Of a DNA stretch of 64,000 bases, positions 29,250-39,128 are shown one piece after another. A program made the position numbers and the translations under genes. Each line of letters opens with the position of its first letter. The first letter of the stretch is position 1. Under the pieces are notes generated by a model. It had not been told where the DNA came from, did not search any database, and saw only the letters and a list, made by a program, of their open reading frames with translations. The stretch comes from Thalassotalea sediminis (GTDB lineage Bacteria > Pseudomonadota > Gammaproteobacteria > Enterobacterales > Alteromonadaceae), in assembly GCF_030295915.1 (NCBI RefSeq), contig NZ_AP027361.1:1860001-1924000 (forward strand), given 5' to 3'.

Positions 29250-30220
29250 GTCAAGCGACCATTAATTTAGTTGCTGATATTGGTGGTACAAATATTCGTT
29301 TAGGTATTGCTAGAGCGAATGGTGAAGTGAATGAATTAACCGTTTATCAATGTCGTGACTTTGATAGCTTAGAAGCGGTTGTTGCTCACTATATCAATGA
29401 AAATCATATCGCTAACAATACCATAAATGCATGTTTCGCTATTGCTTGCCCTGTGGATAAAGACGTCATTCAAATGACAAACTTACCTTGGCAATTTTCG
29501 GTAAGTGAAATTAAAGCACACCTAAATTTAAATAAGTTGCTGTTAATTAACGATTATACAGCCATTGCTTATGCGGTGCCGTATCTTAATGATGATCAAA
29601 AAATACAAATTGGTGAAGGTGACGTTGTCAATAATAAACCGATATCAATTTGTGGACCTGGTACAGGTTTAGGTGTCGCTAATGTTATACCAGTAGGTGA
29701 TAAATGGCATGCGGTAAGCGGTGAAGGTGGCCATGTAGACTTTGCGCCAATCGACGAAGTGGAAGTAAAAATCTTCCAATATCTTGATAAAAAATATCCG
29801 CATGTTTCATATGAACAGTTACTGTCAGGGCTTGGAATAGAGCAGATATATCAAGCATTAAATGAATATTATCAAACGCAATTGCCAACACGGTCAGCCA
29901 GTGAAATTTCTGAACTTGGCCTTGCAGGAAGTTGCCGTATTTGTAAACAAACATTAGATCAGTTTTGTAAAACGTTGGGTAGTTTCGCCGGTAATTTAGC
30001 CTTAACTATGTCAAGTTTTGGCGGTGTTTATATTGCCGGTGGCATTGTGCCACGTTTTATTGAGTTTTTTAAAAATAGTGAGTTTAGAAGCAGGTTTGAG
30101 AGTAAAGGGCGCCTAAGTCCATTTAATCACAACATTCCAACCTTTGTGATCACAGAATCGCAGCCAGGGATATTAGGTGCTTCAGCTTATCTTCGACAAC
30201 ATAATAAAGAGGAATTATGA
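29246..30220 (+). CDS. glk: Glucokinase
   Basis: ATP-dependent glucokinase feeding zwf. The 324-aa product shows the phosphate loop DIGGTNIRLG (about residues 11-20), the ATP loop CGPGTGLGVANVIP and the substrate motif SGEGGHVDFAP. It overlaps edd by 4 bp and eda by 4 bp, implying translational coupling. Confidence 0.95.
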   Translation: MSQATINLVADIGGTNIRLGIARANGEVNELTVYQCRDFDSLEAVVAHYINENHIANNTINACFAIACPVDKDVIQMTNLPWQFSVSEIKAHLNLNKLLLINDYTAIAYAVPYLNDDQKIQIGEGDVVNNKPISICGPGTGLGVANVIPVGDKWHAVSGEGGHVDFAPIDEVEVKIFQYLDKKYPHVSYEQLLSGLGIEQIYQALNEYYQTQLPTRSASEISELGLAGSCRICKQTLDQFCKTLGSFAGNLALTMSSFGGVYIAGGIVPRFIEFFKNSEFRSRFESKGRLSPFNHNIPTFVITESQPGILGASAYLRQHNKEEL

Positions 30221-30864
30221 CGTTAGCTAAAAATTGGCAAATTCAGCCAAAAGATCTGTTTGCCCTTGGGCCAGTTGTACCAGTATTAGTGATCAAGAAT
30301 GTCGAAGATGCATTACCAATCGCTGAAGCCTTACTTGCTGCAGACGTAAAAGTGTTGGAAGTTACACTTCGAACACCTGCTGCATTGGATGTGATCAAAA
30401 CGATTGCAAAAGAGCTGCCCGAAGCGGTAGTTGGTGCTGGTACGGTAACTAACCGCGAATTATTGCAAAGGTCAGCAGATGCAGGTGCCAAATTTGCTAT
30501 TAGTCCGGGCTTGACTAAAGATTTATTACAAGCGGGTAATGAAGGTGAATGTGCGTTAATACCCGGTATTTCTTCGATATCAGAATTGATGGATGGTATT
30601 GACTATGGCTATGACCATTTTAAATTCTTTCCTGCGGAAGCATCGGGTGGGGTAAAAGCCATTCAGTCAATTGGCGGGCCATTCCCTGATATTCGTTTTT
30701 GTCCTACAGGTGGTATTAATTTAAACAACATAAAGAACTACTTAGCATTGAAAAATGTATTGTGCTGTGGTGGTTCATGGTTAGTTTCTGACGAAATTGT
30801 TGCCGCTAAAGATTGGGGCAAAATTACCGAGTTGGCAAAACAAACATTAGCGCATGTGAAATAA
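30217..30864 (+). CDS. eda: KHG/KDPG aldolase
   Basis: Cleaves KDPG to pyruvate and glyceraldehyde 3-phosphate, ending the ED pathway. The 215-aa product has the catalytic Glu region LEVTLRTPAAL, GAGTVTN, and the Schiff-base Lys in HFKFFPAEASGG. It is the last gene of the operon and is followed by a strong terminator. Confidence 0.96.
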   Translation: MTLAKNWQIQPKDLFALGPVVPVLVIKNVEDALPIAEALLAADVKVLEVTLRTPAALDVIKTIAKELPEAVVGAGTVTNRELLQRSADAGAKFAISPGLTKDLLQAGNEGECALIPGISSISELMDGIDYGYDHFKFFPAEASGGVKAIQSIGGPFPDIRFCPTGGINLNNIKNYLALKNVLCCGGSWLVSDEIVAAKDWGKITELAKQTLAHVK

Positions 30865-30878
30865 TGTTATTTGCGGAT

Positions 30879-30906
30879 AAAAAAACCAGCTTAGGCTGGT
30901 TTTTTT
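30879..30906 (+). terminator. Terminator of the zwf-pgl-edd-glk-eda operon
   Basis: Stem AACCAGC/GCTGGTT with a short loop, flanked by A and T runs, 15 bp past the eda stop. It may also serve the convergent ldhA. Confidence 0.92.
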
Positions 30907-30926
30907 GTTGTTAGCGCATTTGACGT

Positions 30927-31919
30927 TTAATAAAGTTCATTACCTGAAGATTTTCCATTCAGTAAACAGGTCAAGTTACTTATAGTAGTTTGCGCAATTG
31001 TTTCAAGTGCTTCTTGGGTAAAGAAACCTTGATGACCCGTGATAACGACATTAGGAAAAGACAATAATCTTTCAAAAACATCATCTTGAATAATGGTATT
31101 AGAAAGATCTTCAAAGAAGAGCTCACTTTCAAGTTCGTAAACGTCTAAACCAAGTAAACTAATTTTTCGGGTTTTTAAGGCATTTATCAAAGCATGGCTG
31201 TCTATTAAACCACCGCGACTTGTATTTATTAACATTACGCCATTTTTCATGTTGGCAATGGCTTGTTCATCAATGAGATGTTGGGTTTGGGGGGTTAAAG
31301 GGCAATGTAAACTAACAATATCTGCATTTGTTAACAATTCATCTAAAGCGACATAATTAGCACCTAGTTGCGTTATTTCTTCACTTGGCGAAGGGTCATA
31401 GCACAATACATGGCAGCCAAATCCTTGCAGGATTCTAACCGTTGCTTTGCCAATATTGCCAGTACCAATTATACCGACCGTTTTCTTATGTAAGTTAAAC
31501 CCCATTAAGCCGTCTAAAGCAAAGTTGCCTTCTCTTACTCTATTATAAGCTTTGTGATATTTTCGACTTAACGTTAGCATAAGACCAATGGTATGTTCTG
31601 CAACCGCCTCGGGAGAGTATTCGGGCACACGACATAAGGTGAAACCAAGAGATTTGGCGCATGGTAAGTCGATGTTATTAAACCCTGCACATCGTAATGC
31701 AATCGTCTTAATATTGAAATCACTTAAGGTCTCTAATACTTTTTTGTTTATGTTATCATTAACAAAAACACATACAGCATCAGCGCCTTTAGCTAATGCT
31801 ACCGTTTCTTGACATAACTTTGCTTCAATAAAATTAAACGAAAATTTATTATCAACGTTAAATTTATTGAGATATTCAATGTCATACTTTTTTGTGCTGA
31901 ACACGGCAATTTCAAACAT
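30927..31919 (-). CDS. ldhA: D-lactate dehydrogenase (2-hydroxyacid dehydrogenase family)
   Basis: NAD-dependent fermentative D-lactate dehydrogenase. The 330-aa product has the Rossmann motif GIIGTGNIGKATV (about residue 150), SLHCPLTPQT, the catalytic Arg region INTSRGGLID, the VYELESELFFED segment typical of LdhA, and the catalytic His in TGHQGFFT. It is convergent with the ED operon and has no partner genes. Confidence 0.93.
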   Translation of the reverse strand: MFEIAVFSTKKYDIEYLNKFNVDNKFSFNFIEAKLCQETVALAKGADAVCVFVNDNINKKVLETLSDFNIKTIALRCAGFNNIDLPCAKSLGFTLCRVPEYSPEAVAEHTIGLMLTLSRKYHKAYNRVREGNFALDGLMGFNLHKKTVGIIGTGNIGKATVRILQGFGCHVLCYDPSPSEEITQLGANYVALDELLTNADIVSLHCPLTPQTQHLIDEQAIANMKNGVMLINTSRGGLIDSHALINALKTRKISLLGLDVYELESELFFEDLSNTIIQDDVFERLLSFPNVVITGHQGFFTQEALETIAQTTISNLTCLLNGKSSGNELY

Positions 31920-32059
31920 TACGCTTCCCTGTTAAGTATGGTAAACCAATTAGTTATTCACTTTACACAAAAGCAACAGTTAAATCATCCTGTTGTCTGG
32001 TGTTCTCGTTAGATAATCGCTAAGCTAGCCATTCATTTTTAGTATTAGGATAATAACAA

Positions 32060-33697
32060 GTGAAAACTAAAATGCGTACTGTAATCGCGGCTTGTTTTGT
32101 TAGTTTTTGCGCAACAAGCGCTGCGAATAACGAGTTTAATCAAGCATATAACTCTTTCGAGTTATCAACGTTAAAAAAAGACATTAAAACATTATCTTCA
32201 GATAAATTTGAAGGGAGAGAGCCTTCTGGTGTAGGTGAAAAACTTACAACAGATATGCTAATAAAGCGTTTTAAAGCGCTTGGCTTGAAACCTGGTAACG
32301 GTGATAATTATACACAAGCCGTTCCTATGGTCAGCATTACGAGTAAGCCTACTACATCGCTTAATATTGCCGATCTTGATTTTGAATTTCCGACAAACTT
32401 TGTCGCTACATCTCGTAAAACAAAAAAAGACATCGCGTTAACAGATTCTGAATTAGTGTTTGTTGGTTACGGTATAAATGCACCTGAATATGATTGGAAT
32501 GATTATCAAAATATTGATGTCAAAGGAAAAACGGTTGTTGTATTGGTTAATGATCCAGGCTTTGCAACGCAAAATAACCAGCTCTTCAATGGCAATACGA
32601 TGACATACTATGGCCGTTGGATTTATAAATACGAAGAAGCCGCAAGACAGGGCGCAGCTGGGGCGATTATTGTTCACGAAATAAAGCCTGCTAGCTATGG
32701 TTGGAACGTTATAGAAAGCAGTTGGACAGGCGCGCAGTATCATTTACCAGCGAAAGAAGTTAATGAACCTGCTATTGATGTTGAAATGTGGATTAGTGTT
32801 GACAAAGCGAAGGCATTATTTGCCAAAGCTGGCAAAGACTTTAACGAGATGAAAGCGTTAGCGTTAGAGAAAGACTTTAAAGCAGTGCCACTAAATTTAA
32901 CCGCAAGCATTAAGTTAGAGAATGAGATTAAATCGTCAACCTCAAACAATGTTATCGCAACTATAAAGGGGAGCGAACGTCCAGATGAGCATGTCCTTTA
33001 CATGGGACATTGGGATCATCTTGGCAGTTATATTGCGGACGGTAAGAAAGTAATTTACAACGGTGCGCATGACAATGCTACAGGTACCGCAGGTTTAATG
33101 CATATAGCGAAAGCATATCAAACACTTGGAAAAGCACCTAAACGCTCAATAACCTTTGTTGCTGTTACGGCTGAAGAACAAGGGAGACTGGGGTCTCGTT
33201 ATTTTGCTAATCATCCTACGATCCCATTAAAGCAAATTGTTGGCTTAATAAACATGGATAGCTTAGATATTACTGGAAAGAAAAAAGACGTCACCGTAGT
33301 GGGTTTTGGCAAATCAGAGTTAGAAGTGTACCTAGAGCAAGCAGCAAAACGTCAAATTCGCACGCTCACACCAGAACAAACACCTGAGCGTGGTTATTAT
33401 TATCGTTCAGATCACTTTAGTTTAGCTAAAAAAGGGGTGCCAGCGTTGAGTGCGGGCGGCGGTTCTGTTTGGTTAAATGCTGAAGAAAAACAAATTGGTA
33501 AACGTGTTAAAGGAGACGTTGCTCGCTGCTATCACCAGGCCTGTGATGAATACAATGAAGCTTGGGGGTGGCGTGGTTTAATTGCTGAATTACAGCTATT
33601 TTTCGAAACAGGTTACTTGCTTGCTGAATCTAATGACTGGCCTAACTGGCGTGAAGGTACTGAATTTAAAGCTATGCGCGATGAAATGATGAAATAA
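32060..33697 (+). CDS. Secreted M28-family metallopeptidase
   Basis: A 545-aa exported peptidase with a signal peptide (about residues 1-22, AACFVSFCATSAA). A PA-type domain occupies roughly residues 130-230. The zinc ligands of clan MH follow: GHWDHLG, AHDNATG, the catalytic EE in VTAEEQGRLGSRYF, NMDSLDI and SDHFS. It is an aminopeptidase-like enzyme for peptide scavenging outside the cytoplasm. It has its own terminator and faces another secreted peptidase. Confidence 0.93.
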   Translation: MKTKMRTVIAACFVSFCATSAANNEFNQAYNSFELSTLKKDIKTLSSDKFEGREPSGVGEKLTTDMLIKRFKALGLKPGNGDNYTQAVPMVSITSKPTTSLNIADLDFEFPTNFVATSRKTKKDIALTDSELVFVGYGINAPEYDWNDYQNIDVKGKTVVVLVNDPGFATQNNQLFNGNTMTYYGRWIYKYEEAARQGAAGAIIVHEIKPASYGWNVIESSWTGAQYHLPAKEVNEPAIDVEMWISVDKAKALFAKAGKDFNEMKALALEKDFKAVPLNLTASIKLENEIKSSTSNNVIATIKGSERPDEHVLYMGHWDHLGSYIADGKKVIYNGAHDNATGTAGLMHIAKAYQTLGKAPKRSITFVAVTAEEQGRLGSRYFANHPTIPLKQIVGLINMDSLDITGKKKDVTVVGFGKSELEVYLEQAAKRQIRTLTPEQTPERGYYYRSDHFSLAKKGVPALSAGGGSVWLNAEEKQIGKRVKGDVARCYHQACDEYNEAWGWRGLIAELQLFFETGYLLAESNDWPNWREGTEFKAMRDEMMK

Positions 33698-33718
33698 GAT
33701 CTTTAGGTTGTTGAAAGT

Positions 33719-33749
33719 AAAAAGCCACCTGTTAACTAGGTGGCTTTTT
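33719..33749. terminator. Terminator after the M28 peptidase
   Basis: Arms AAAAAGCCACCT and AGGTGGCTTTTT form a 12-bp stem around a 7-nt loop, 22 bp past the stop codon. The symmetrical A/T tracts would also allow leftward termination. Confidence 0.92.
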
Positions 33750-33903
33750 CGTTTTCAGCCTTAAACTATTATCTACAATAGGTGTTATCAATTAATAGCT
33801 TTTGCATGAAAGGATTTTATCTTTTAAAAAGGGTTAGCCACCTTCGTGATTGCAATATTAAAAACAATATACTTAAAAAGTGGCTATGTTGTTTACTCCA
33901 ACA

Positions 33904-35931
33904 CTATTTTTTGTATTTTTCAAACCATGCAAGCGTGTTTTCAATTTTAGCGATCATTCTCGATGGCTTGCCAGCTATCCCGTGAGAAGCACCTGGTACT
34001 TTTACTAAAACGGTATCTATTTTTCGTAATTTAAGCGCTTGGTAATATTGCTCAGTTTGTGCCATTGGCGTACGTAAGTCTTCTTCACCTGTCATAAGCA
34101 TTGTTGGTGTTGTAACATTGCCAACCAAAGACATGGGTGATCGTTGCCAATAATGCTCAACGTGCTCCCAAGGCATGCCTGGAAACTGTGTTGGAATTTG
34201 GCGTAAACCACTATCTGCAGTTAATACTTTACTTAGCCAATTGATTACAGGTTTAACAACAACGGCTGCTGAGAACCTATCAGTTAGACCAATTGCGTAT
34301 GCCGTTGCAATACCTCCTGCAGAACCGCCGGCAATAAACAGGTTGTCTTTATCAATAAACCCTTTAGCTATCATAGCGTCTACGCCGCTGTTATGATCTG
34401 CAAAGTCTTCTTTAGAGCTATATTTGTATTTTAATAACATTGCAAAGCGCTCACCATAAGAACTACTACCACGATGATTATCATAAAACACCACATAACC
34501 TTGCGCAGCATAACGTTGTAATTCTGCTGAAAAGTGCGGGCCATAAGCTAAATGTGGGCCACCATGAATCTCTAATAACAATGGATATTTTTTATTCGGA
34601 TCAAAGTTTGGCGGAGTGATGTACCAACCTTGAATATTTTCACCGTCAAACGACGATTTATAGTTTATTTCGTGCACTTGGCCAAGCGATTTATGCGCCA
34701 GTAGATCTTCATTTAGTTTCGTTAGCTGTCTAACTTTACCTTGTGCATTTATCATCGCTACATCACTTGGACGCTGACTCGTTCCTTTAGTAAACACAAT
34801 GTTACCTGAATCATTCGCATGGAATTCACCACTAATGTAAGGACGACCTAAAGTTGTACCTGACAAGGTGTCTGTTAGGTCTTCAATTTTACCTTTGGTG
34901 GTAATTGTCGCAACTTTACGTTTGCCAAAATCGTCATATGCAATGGCAAGTTTATTGTCGTTTAACCATTTAGGACTTCTAATAGAACGATCAAATTCTT
35001 GCGCAATTAACGTGCTTTTTTTTGTCGACCATTGCATCAGTGTTAACTTTGCGTTTCTGTAAGGGTTTAACGCATTTGAAGTAGCCAAATAAGCAAGTGT
35101 TTTGCCATTACCTGAAAAGCTAGGGCCATATTCACGTCCAGGTGCATTAGTAAGTTGTGTCAATGTACCGTCTTTAATTGCTACAGAGAATAAATCACCT
35201 TCTAATCCTTTATATTCCCAGTCATCACGCCTGTTAGCTGAGAAAACGATTGCATCACTGCTCGCAGTCCACGCTAACGTACCACGATGATGATAGTTTC
35301 CTTGCGTAAGCTGGCGTGGCGTACCACCATCTGAGGGCATAACAAAAACATGGCTGTAGCCAGGTTCGATTAGGCCGCGGCCATCAGCTTGGTAGTATGC
35401 TTTGTCTATAACGATAACAGGTTTTGCCCATTTAGCGCCTTTCGGTTTTTTCGGCATTTTAGCCAGTTTAGTGCTTGGCGCACTCACTTTTTGACTAAAG
35501 GCCAACCACTTGCCATCAGGAGACCAAGTTAAACTGGAAATACCTGATTGTAACTGGCTGACCATTGCTGTGCGATTGCTATCGAGATAATGGATATGTA
35601 TTTGATATTTACCACTTAAATTACTAATAAATGCTAGTTTTTTACCGTCAGGAGACCATCGTGGTTGAGAATATTGCTTTTCATCAGAGAAGAGTGGCAT
35701 ATGTTGACCTGAGGTTATATCTAACAGCCATAGATCTCTGTTCTTACCGTCTTTCATAATATCGTAGGCATTACGTACATAAACGGCGGTTTTACCGTCA
35801 GGTGAAAGGCGTGGATCTGATGCGTACTCAAGCGAGAAGATGTCTTTAGCATTAAAAACATCTGCCGCCAACGTAATGCTTGGGGCAAGGGCTGTTAGCC
35901 AAAGTAGTTTGCGAAGCGTAGGCTTTAACAT
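33904..35931 (-). CDS. Secreted S9-family prolyl oligopeptidase-like peptidase
   Basis: A 675-aa serine peptidase. ATG 35931 is preferred over 35943 because GGAA precedes it and the signal peptide begins there (MLKPTLRKLLWLTALAPSIT then LAA). The N-terminal part is a beta-propeller with repeated WSPDGK-type motifs; the C-terminal alpha/beta hydrolase has the nucleophile in AGGSAGGIA, the acid in GEEDLRTPM and the catalytic His in GASHGI. It probably releases dipeptides or short peptides in the periplasm. A 206-bp gap separates it from the convergent M28 gene. Confidence 0.94.
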   Translation of the reverse strand: MLKPTLRKLLWLTALAPSITLAADVFNAKDIFSLEYASDPRLSPDGKTAVYVRNAYDIMKDGKNRDLWLLDITSGQHMPLFSDEKQYSQPRWSPDGKKLAFISNLSGKYQIHIHYLDSNRTAMVSQLQSGISSLTWSPDGKWLAFSQKVSAPSTKLAKMPKKPKGAKWAKPVIVIDKAYYQADGRGLIEPGYSHVFVMPSDGGTPRQLTQGNYHHRGTLAWTASSDAIVFSANRRDDWEYKGLEGDLFSVAIKDGTLTQLTNAPGREYGPSFSGNGKTLAYLATSNALNPYRNAKLTLMQWSTKKSTLIAQEFDRSIRSPKWLNDNKLAIAYDDFGKRKVATITTKGKIEDLTDTLSGTTLGRPYISGEFHANDSGNIVFTKGTSQRPSDVAMINAQGKVRQLTKLNEDLLAHKSLGQVHEINYKSSFDGENIQGWYITPPNFDPNKKYPLLLEIHGGPHLAYGPHFSAELQRYAAQGYVVFYDNHRGSSSYGERFAMLLKYKYSSKEDFADHNSGVDAMIAKGFIDKDNLFIAGGSAGGIATAYAIGLTDRFSAAVVVKPVINWLSKVLTADSGLRQIPTQFPGMPWEHVEHYWQRSPMSLVGNVTTPTMLMTGEEDLRTPMAQTEQYYQALKLRKIDTVLVKVPGASHGIAGKPSRMIAKIENTLAWFEKYKK

Positions 35932-36136
35932 GTAGGGTTCCATTTTTAAGTAGTTATAAAAGTATTCTATGGTAAGTCACTTTTTTTACACTGTTATTGG
36001 TCGCTGAAAAGACTCTCTTTAACGAGTTTGTTACAAATAAAGTGTACTAAATTTTATATCCGTGACTACAATTACCGCTTTGAGTTAGAGTTTTATAGAG
36101 TAATTTAAGTAAAAATAAGTGTTGGTTTAAAAATAT

Positions 36137-36586
36137 ATGAATATAACAATAAAAGAAGCAACAAGTGCAGATGCTAAAAATATAGCACCAGTATTTGATT
36201 TATACCGTCAGTTTTATGCTCAGGAGTCAGATTTAGCGCTTGCATTTAATTTTATCGAAGACCGCCTGTCACGAGGTGAATCAACAATTTACATTGCGAT
36301 TGACAATGAAAATAACGTACTTGGTTTTACACAGTTATTTCCAAGCTTTTCGTCTGTGTCGGCAAAAGCTACCTGGATTTTAAATGATTTGTTTGTTGTG
36401 GAAGAGGCAAGGGGATTAGGTGTTGGCAAATTACTACTTGAACGGGCTGAATCGCTAGCTGTAGCTTCTAACGCTAAAGGCATAGGGTTAGAGACAACTA
36501 AAGACAATGTTTCCGCACAAAAATTATATGAATCATTAGGCTATGAAATAGCAGATGGTTTTCTGCATTACTTTAAAACACTTTAA
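36137..36586 (+). CDS. GNAT-family N-acetyltransferase
   Basis: A 149-aa acyltransferase with the acetyl-CoA motif A visible as DLFVVEEARGLGVGKLLLERAE (about residues 83-104) and a later NVSAQKLYESLGYE motif B. The substrate cannot be predicted. It is followed by a weak hairpin and then the tRNA-Val gene on the opposite strand. Confidence 0.9.
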   Translation: MNITIKEATSADAKNIAPVFDLYRQFYAQESDLALAFNFIEDRLSRGESTIYIAIDNENNVLGFTQLFPSFSSVSAKATWILNDLFVVEEARGLGVGKLLLERAESLAVASNAKGIGLETTKDNVSAQKLYESLGYEIADGFLHYFKTL

Positions 36587-36671
36587 AGTAAGTACCTCAA
36601 AATAAGTCGCTCAAAGTAGGGATGCAGAGGAGACAAAAGTCAAACTGTGCATTCCGTACTCCATCGTTTAT

Positions 36672-36693
36672 AACGCATTAAATAGCGTTTTTT
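36672..36693 (+). terminator. Probable terminator after the GNAT gene
   Basis: AACGC/GCGTT stem (36672-36676 with 36685-36689) followed by six T residues. The stem is short. Confidence 0.5.
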
Positions 36694-36763
36694 CGTTACT
36701 CCCTTGCGGTATTGTATTTATTAAAAAATCGTGAGCACTTTTTTATTCAACATTATAAACGCA

Positions 36764-36789
36764 AAAGAGCCGCCCTAAGGCAGCTCTTT
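36764..36789 (-). terminator. Terminator of tRNA-Val
   Basis: On the minus strand AAAGAGCTGCC pairs with GGCGGCTCTTT, one G:T or mismatch allowed, followed by a T-tract. It lies immediately downstream of the tRNA. Confidence 0.8.
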
Positions 36790-36796
36790 CTGAAGA

Positions 36797-36873
36797 TGGT
36801 ACGTCCGAGTGAATTCGAATCACCGACCTCGTCCATGTCAAGGACGCGCTCTAACCAACTGAGCTACGGACGT
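36797..36873 (-). tRNA. tRNA-Val (anticodon GAC)
   Basis: A 77-nt cloverleaf on the minus strand with the 3' CCA encoded. Acceptor ACGTCCG pairs with CGGACGT, the D arm has GCTCAGTTGGTTAGAGC, the anticodon stem CGTCC/GGACG encloses TTGACAT (GAC), and the T arm has GATTCGAATTC. The tRNA stands alone and has its own terminator. Confidence 0.96.
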
Positions 36874-37081
36874 AAAATTGTGCTATTTATTCTTAATCGA
36901 ATACGGTGCATACCGTTGTAACTTGACGTTAACGCAAGCACTTCGTTGAAAATAAACCCTGATATTCAACGGAGCGCTATGTTAGCGATCTGATATTCGT
37001 CTTGCAAGCAATTTTAAATTATTTATTTAAAATAAATGTTTGTTTGCCTAACAAATGCACATATCGGTGTTAAAAGTAACA

Positions 37082-38443
37082 TTAGGCTTGCATCGCAAAT
37101 CGATGTTGAACAACTTTTAAACGCCATCCTAATAGGACAGCAGCAGTAGTGAGGCCTGATATAATACCAATCCAAAATCCATATGCGCCAATAGGCTCCA
37201 TTATCCAGTCTGTCAGACCTAGCACTAAACCAACACTTAATCCGACCAACCAATATGAAATAAAGGTCAAGTATAAAATTGCCGTAGTATCTTTATAGCC
37301 ACGTAACGCTCCGGCTGCAATAACTTGTATTGCATCTGAAAATTGAAACAGTGTTGCAAGAAACATTAAGCTAGCTGCCAACTCAATAACAACGACTTCT
37401 CGACTATAGATTTCTGCTATTTCATAACGAAAAGTTAAGGTAAATAGTGCTGTAAATACGGCGATTAATAACCCCAATGCAATTGAATAACTGCATACTT
37501 GTTTTGCTTGTTCAATTTGCTTATTACCTATTGCGGTGCCTACTAATATAGTAACTGCCATCGCTAAACTTAGTGGGATCATAAAAATTAACCCGGAAAA
37601 GTTAATCACAATTTGATGGCTAGCCACTGTTTCAGCACCAAAAGGTGCTAAAATCACAGCAACAACACCAAATAGGCTTACTTCAAACAGTAAAGATAAA
37701 GCAATTGGTACACCGAGTATTAATATATATTTGATTTCATGCCAATTGGGTAAATAGAGCTTGTCAAAAATAGGAGCATGCTTTAAATGTTTACTGAAAA
37801 TACAGTAAAGATACATACTAATACACATAACCCAATAAACAATAGCCGTTGCGATACCACACCCTGCGCCACCATAAGCGGGTATGTCCCCATAACCATA
37901 GATAAAAATATAGTTAGCAGGAATGTTGATCAGTAATCCTACAACGCTAACAATCATGGTAGGGCGGGTATGAGACAAACCTTCAGAATAATTTCTAAAG
38001 ACCAAATATAAACAAAAACCTGGTCCACCCCAAACCACATATTCTAAGTAATCAAATAGCAGCTGTTTTAGTTGCGGCTCTATTGGAACAGTTGTGTACA
38101 AATACGGCGCTATTGCATAGTAAATGGCAATAAGTACTACCGACATGAATACAGATATCCAAGCTGTTTGCTGTGTAGCTGCACCAATTTTTGTATAATC
38201 TTTGGCGCCAGCATATTGAGATACAATCGCTGCAAGCGCCATTATGACACCTGAAATCGTTAATATAATAGGTAACCAAATACTGCTTGCTACAGCGATA
38301 GCAGCCATATCAGTTGAACTCACTCGACCGGCCATAACGGTATCGGCAAAGCCCATTAATGTTTGGATAAGTTGGGCGATCAAAATGGGATACGCTAAGG
38401 TCATTAACCTTTTCGTATTATCAATAAAACCTTGAATGTGCAT
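37082..38443 (-). CDS. norM: MATE-family multidrug efflux protein
   Basis: A 453-aa inner-membrane protein with 12 hydrophobic helices and the MATE signatures AYPILIAQLIQTLMGFADTV near the N-terminus and GALRGYKDT near residue 350. MATE pumps export cationic drugs against Na+ or H+. Divergent placement 64 bp from ribE is the same arrangement as norM/mdtK and ribE in enterics, which supports the NorM assignment. Confidence 0.9.
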   Translation of the reverse strand: MHIQGFIDNTKRLMTLAYPILIAQLIQTLMGFADTVMAGRVSSTDMAAIAVASSIWLPIILTISGVIMALAAIVSQYAGAKDYTKIGAATQQTAWISVFMSVVLIAIYYAIAPYLYTTVPIEPQLKQLLFDYLEYVVWGGPGFCLYLVFRNYSEGLSHTRPTMIVSVVGLLINIPANYIFIYGYGDIPAYGGAGCGIATAIVYWVMCISMYLYCIFSKHLKHAPIFDKLYLPNWHEIKYILILGVPIALSLLFEVSLFGVVAVILAPFGAETVASHQIVINFSGLIFMIPLSLAMAVTILVGTAIGNKQIEQAKQVCSYSIALGLLIAVFTALFTLTFRYEIAEIYSREVVVIELAASLMFLATLFQFSDAIQVIAAGALRGYKDTTAILYLTFISYWLVGLSVGLVLGLTDWIMEPIGAYGFWIGIISGLTTAAVLLGWRLKVVQHRFAMQA

Positions 38444-38507
38444 TAGTTGTGGTACTTAAAATAACAGGGCGCTAAAATGCGGTACTTTTAATAAAGTAGG
38501 ATCATAT

Positions 38508-39128
38508 ATGTTTACCGGTATTGTGCAATCACAAGCTGAAATTATTTCTGCTAATGTAAATAATGCGTTAATGAGGTTAGTCGTTTCAGGAGATGTTTTA
38601 CTGGTAGACCGTCTAGCGAAAGGAGCAAGTATCGCGGTAAATGGCTGTTGCTTAACGGTTGTCGATTTTTATAAGCAGCAGGATAAAAGCGTTATTGAAT
38701 TTGATGTTATCGATGAAACATTGCGACTAACAAACTTAGGAACATTAACCGTAGGCGAGTTTGTTAATATTGAACGTTCGTTAAAAATGGGCGACGAGCT
38801 TGGTGGTCATATTGTTAGCGGTCATATTCATGGTACAGCAAAAGTTAATAATATTTCGCAAACCCCCACGAACTGCCAAATAACGTTTGAAATGGATACT
38901 GCATGGAAAAAGTATGTGCTAGAAAAAGGTTTCATTACTATTAACGGAATAAGTTTAACTGTCGGAAATATTACTGATAATCAATTTAACGTGCACTTAA
39001 TACCGGAAACATTAGCGCGCACTAATTTGGCTTATTTAACGACTGAAAGTTATGTAAATATTGAGTGTGATCAGCAAACGATCACCATCGTTAACACTAT
39101 CGAGCGTATGAAGATAACCACCAATTAA
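38508..39128 (+). CDS. ribE: Riboflavin synthase, alpha subunit
   Basis: Dismutates two 6,7-dimethyl-8-ribityllumazines to riboflavin. The 206-aa product has two lumazine-binding repeats: it begins MFTGIVQ, has NGCCLTV and GDELGGHIVSGHIHG in the first, and ITINGISLTVGNI in the second. No FMN riboswitch is visible in the short upstream gap. Its stop overlaps a convergent small gene by 4 bp. Confidence 0.96.
   Translation: MFTGIVQSQAEIISANVNNALMRLVVSGDVLLVDRLAKGASIAVNGCCLTVVDFYKQQDKSVIEFDVIDETLRLTNLGTLTVGEFVNIERSLKMGDELGGHIVSGHIHGTAKVNNISQTPTNCQITFEMDTAWKKYVLEKGFITINGISLTVGNITDNQFNVHLIPETLARTNLAYLTTESYVNIECDQQTITIVNTIERMKITTN

Noticed and set aside
33782-33985. 67-codon ORF between the two secreted peptidases
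   Set aside because: It overlaps the end of the S9 peptidase gene on the other strand and has no ribosome site.
36712-36921. 69-codon plus-strand ORF
   Set aside because: It runs antisense through the tRNA-Val gene and its terminator; a shadow frame.
37036-37070. GCCTAACAAATGC...GGTGTTA near the norM end, resembling attC boxes
   Set aside because: Only about 30 bp long, no inner arms and no GCGTTA core; chance similarity.
38444-38507. FMN riboswitch before ribE
   Set aside because: The 64-bp gap is too short and lacks the RFN element motifs.
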